From NCBI RefSeq assembly GCF_907164905.1, contig NZ_CAJRAF010000002.1:1116001-1180000 (forward strand): 64,000 bases of DNA, read 5' to 3'. Made by a program: the position numbers and the translations under genes. How positions within the stretch are numbered: position 1 is the stretch's first letter; the number at the start of each line of letters is the position of its first letter. Positions 63,624 through 64,000 of the stretch are shown piece by piece. The DNA comes from Dyadobacter sp. CECT 9275 (GTDB lineage Bacteria > Bacteroidota > Bacteroidia > Cytophagales > Spirosomataceae). Below the pieces are notes generated by a model. It was not told where the DNA came from. It saw only the letters and a list, made by a program, of their open reading frames with translations, and made no database searches.

Positions 63624-64000
63624 ATGGCACATACTACCTCCACTCCGAAGATCCACGAGGGCTGTAACTTAAAACGATTCAGAGAGTTATGTAACTACAA
63701 GCAAGACGCGCTGACGTTTGAGCTCGGCGCAGATTGAAACCAGCAAAAAATCTCCCTCCTTGAACAAAAAGAAAAGATCGATTCCGATATTTTGGAGCAA
63801 GTCGCGGCGATTCACAAAATCCCGGCTGAGGCGATTCGGAATTTTGATGAAGATCAAGCTATCACGGTTATTTCCAGCACCTTCAACCACAACGCCGCTG
63901 TTGTGAACAATAATCCCGTATTTCATCCAATTAAAAAGCTCATTCAGCTTCACGAAGAGAAGATTGCTTTGTATGAGCGGATGTTGAAGGAGAAGGATGA
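63624..64000 (+). pseudogene. XRE-type regulator with premature stop, runs past window end
   Basis: ATG at 63624 opens a frame with an HTH (LKRFRELCNYKQDALTFELG) that stops at a TGA (63735-63737). The same frame continues after it (NQQKISLLEQKEKIDSDILE, IPAEAIRNFDEDQAITVIS, HEEKIALYERML) to the end of the window, typical of a Bacteroidota XRE family regulator in which this position is Trp (TGG to TGA). So one nonsense mutation splits an otherwise full gene; a sequencing error is also possible. The 218 bases before it show no other gene. Confidence 0.75.

Noticed and set aside
63624..64000. Selenocysteine or recoded tryptophan at the TGA
   Set aside because: The protein is a DNA-binding regulator, no SECIS-like structure is evident after the TGA, and the other genes in the window show TGA used as an ordinary stop.

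Overview
The window reads as a Bacteroidota chromosome or large plasmid, probably Cytophagales or Sphingobacteriales, although the genus cannot be fixed from sequence alone. The support is indirect: a clade II Sec-type nitrous-oxide reductase cluster, a CzcA–TolC fusion, MobA/MobB/TraG mobilisation genes, short AT-rich leaders with little Shine-Dalgarno signal, and one clear TAnnTTTG promoter element. Most of the window is accessory DNA: metal handling, two transposable elements, a denitrification block, a mobilisation block and a probable defence or DNA-processing block.

Region by region. (1) 1-9,092 is a copper region: a 5'-truncated Cu+ P-type ATPase, a small HMA chaperone-like protein, a DUF305 lipoprotein, two almost identical copies of a Cys-rich four-helix copper-binding protein made by a 424-bp tandem duplication, and a small secreted protein. 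An IS21-family element (4625-7432, target duplication TGAAT) sits in the middle, followed by a Met-rich protein and several eroded small genes. (2) 9,093-13,559 is a compact four-gene unit: a Met-rich lipoprotein, a membrane-anchored FNR/ferredoxin oxidoreductase, a cytochrome-b-like membrane protein and a heptaheme cytochrome c. Together they look like an electron route from NAD(P)H to the periplasm. (3) 13,560-19,240 is a decaying stretch with one intact aldehyde dehydrogenase among remnants of a short-chain dehydrogenase, a SAM methyltransferase, an oleate hydratase and a small membrane protein. (4) 19,240-28,765 is the nitrous-oxide block: a Crp/Fnr regulator with an oxidase-like membrane protein, then cytochrome c, nosZ, a membrane-NosL fusion, nosD, nosF, nosY and a Ric/ScdA-type repair protein. 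(5) About 28,818-34,511 is a Tn3-family transposon carrying ArsR, MerT-MerP fusion, GDCCVxC and VOC genes with resolvase and TnpA; its right end truncates a di-heme oxidoreductase gene. (6) 35,025-43,793, on the minus strand, is a zinc/cadmium/cobalt efflux operon (DUF6660-like protein, CzcA-TolC fusion, CzcB, NicO-like transporter, CadA-type ATPase) closed by an intrinsic terminator.

(7) 44,642-47,814 holds a small basic ORF, an unrecognised 394-residue protein, and a GNAT-LuxR pair. (8) 48,005-52,764 is a mobilisation module (TraG/VirD4 coupling protein, MobB relaxase, MobA accessory protein, Toprim primase) with a nested inverted repeat that is a good oriT candidate. (9) 52,939-55,837 holds exonuclease III, small unknown genes and an AAC(6')-like acetyltransferase. 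(10) 55,854-63,105 is a tightly packed three-gene operon (Lhr-like helicase, BrxD-like ATPase, TerB-C membrane protein) next to a divergent TerB-like/BRCT protein and a DUF4238 protein. This is the best candidate for a less described system. The window closes with a small hypothetical gene and an XRE-type regulator broken by an in-frame TGA.

Copper import control, periplasmic Cu(I) sequestration and Cu-dependent NosZ occur side by side, so copper supply and detoxification is the clearest common theme of the first 28 kb. The remainder is a mosaic of mobile and defence modules.
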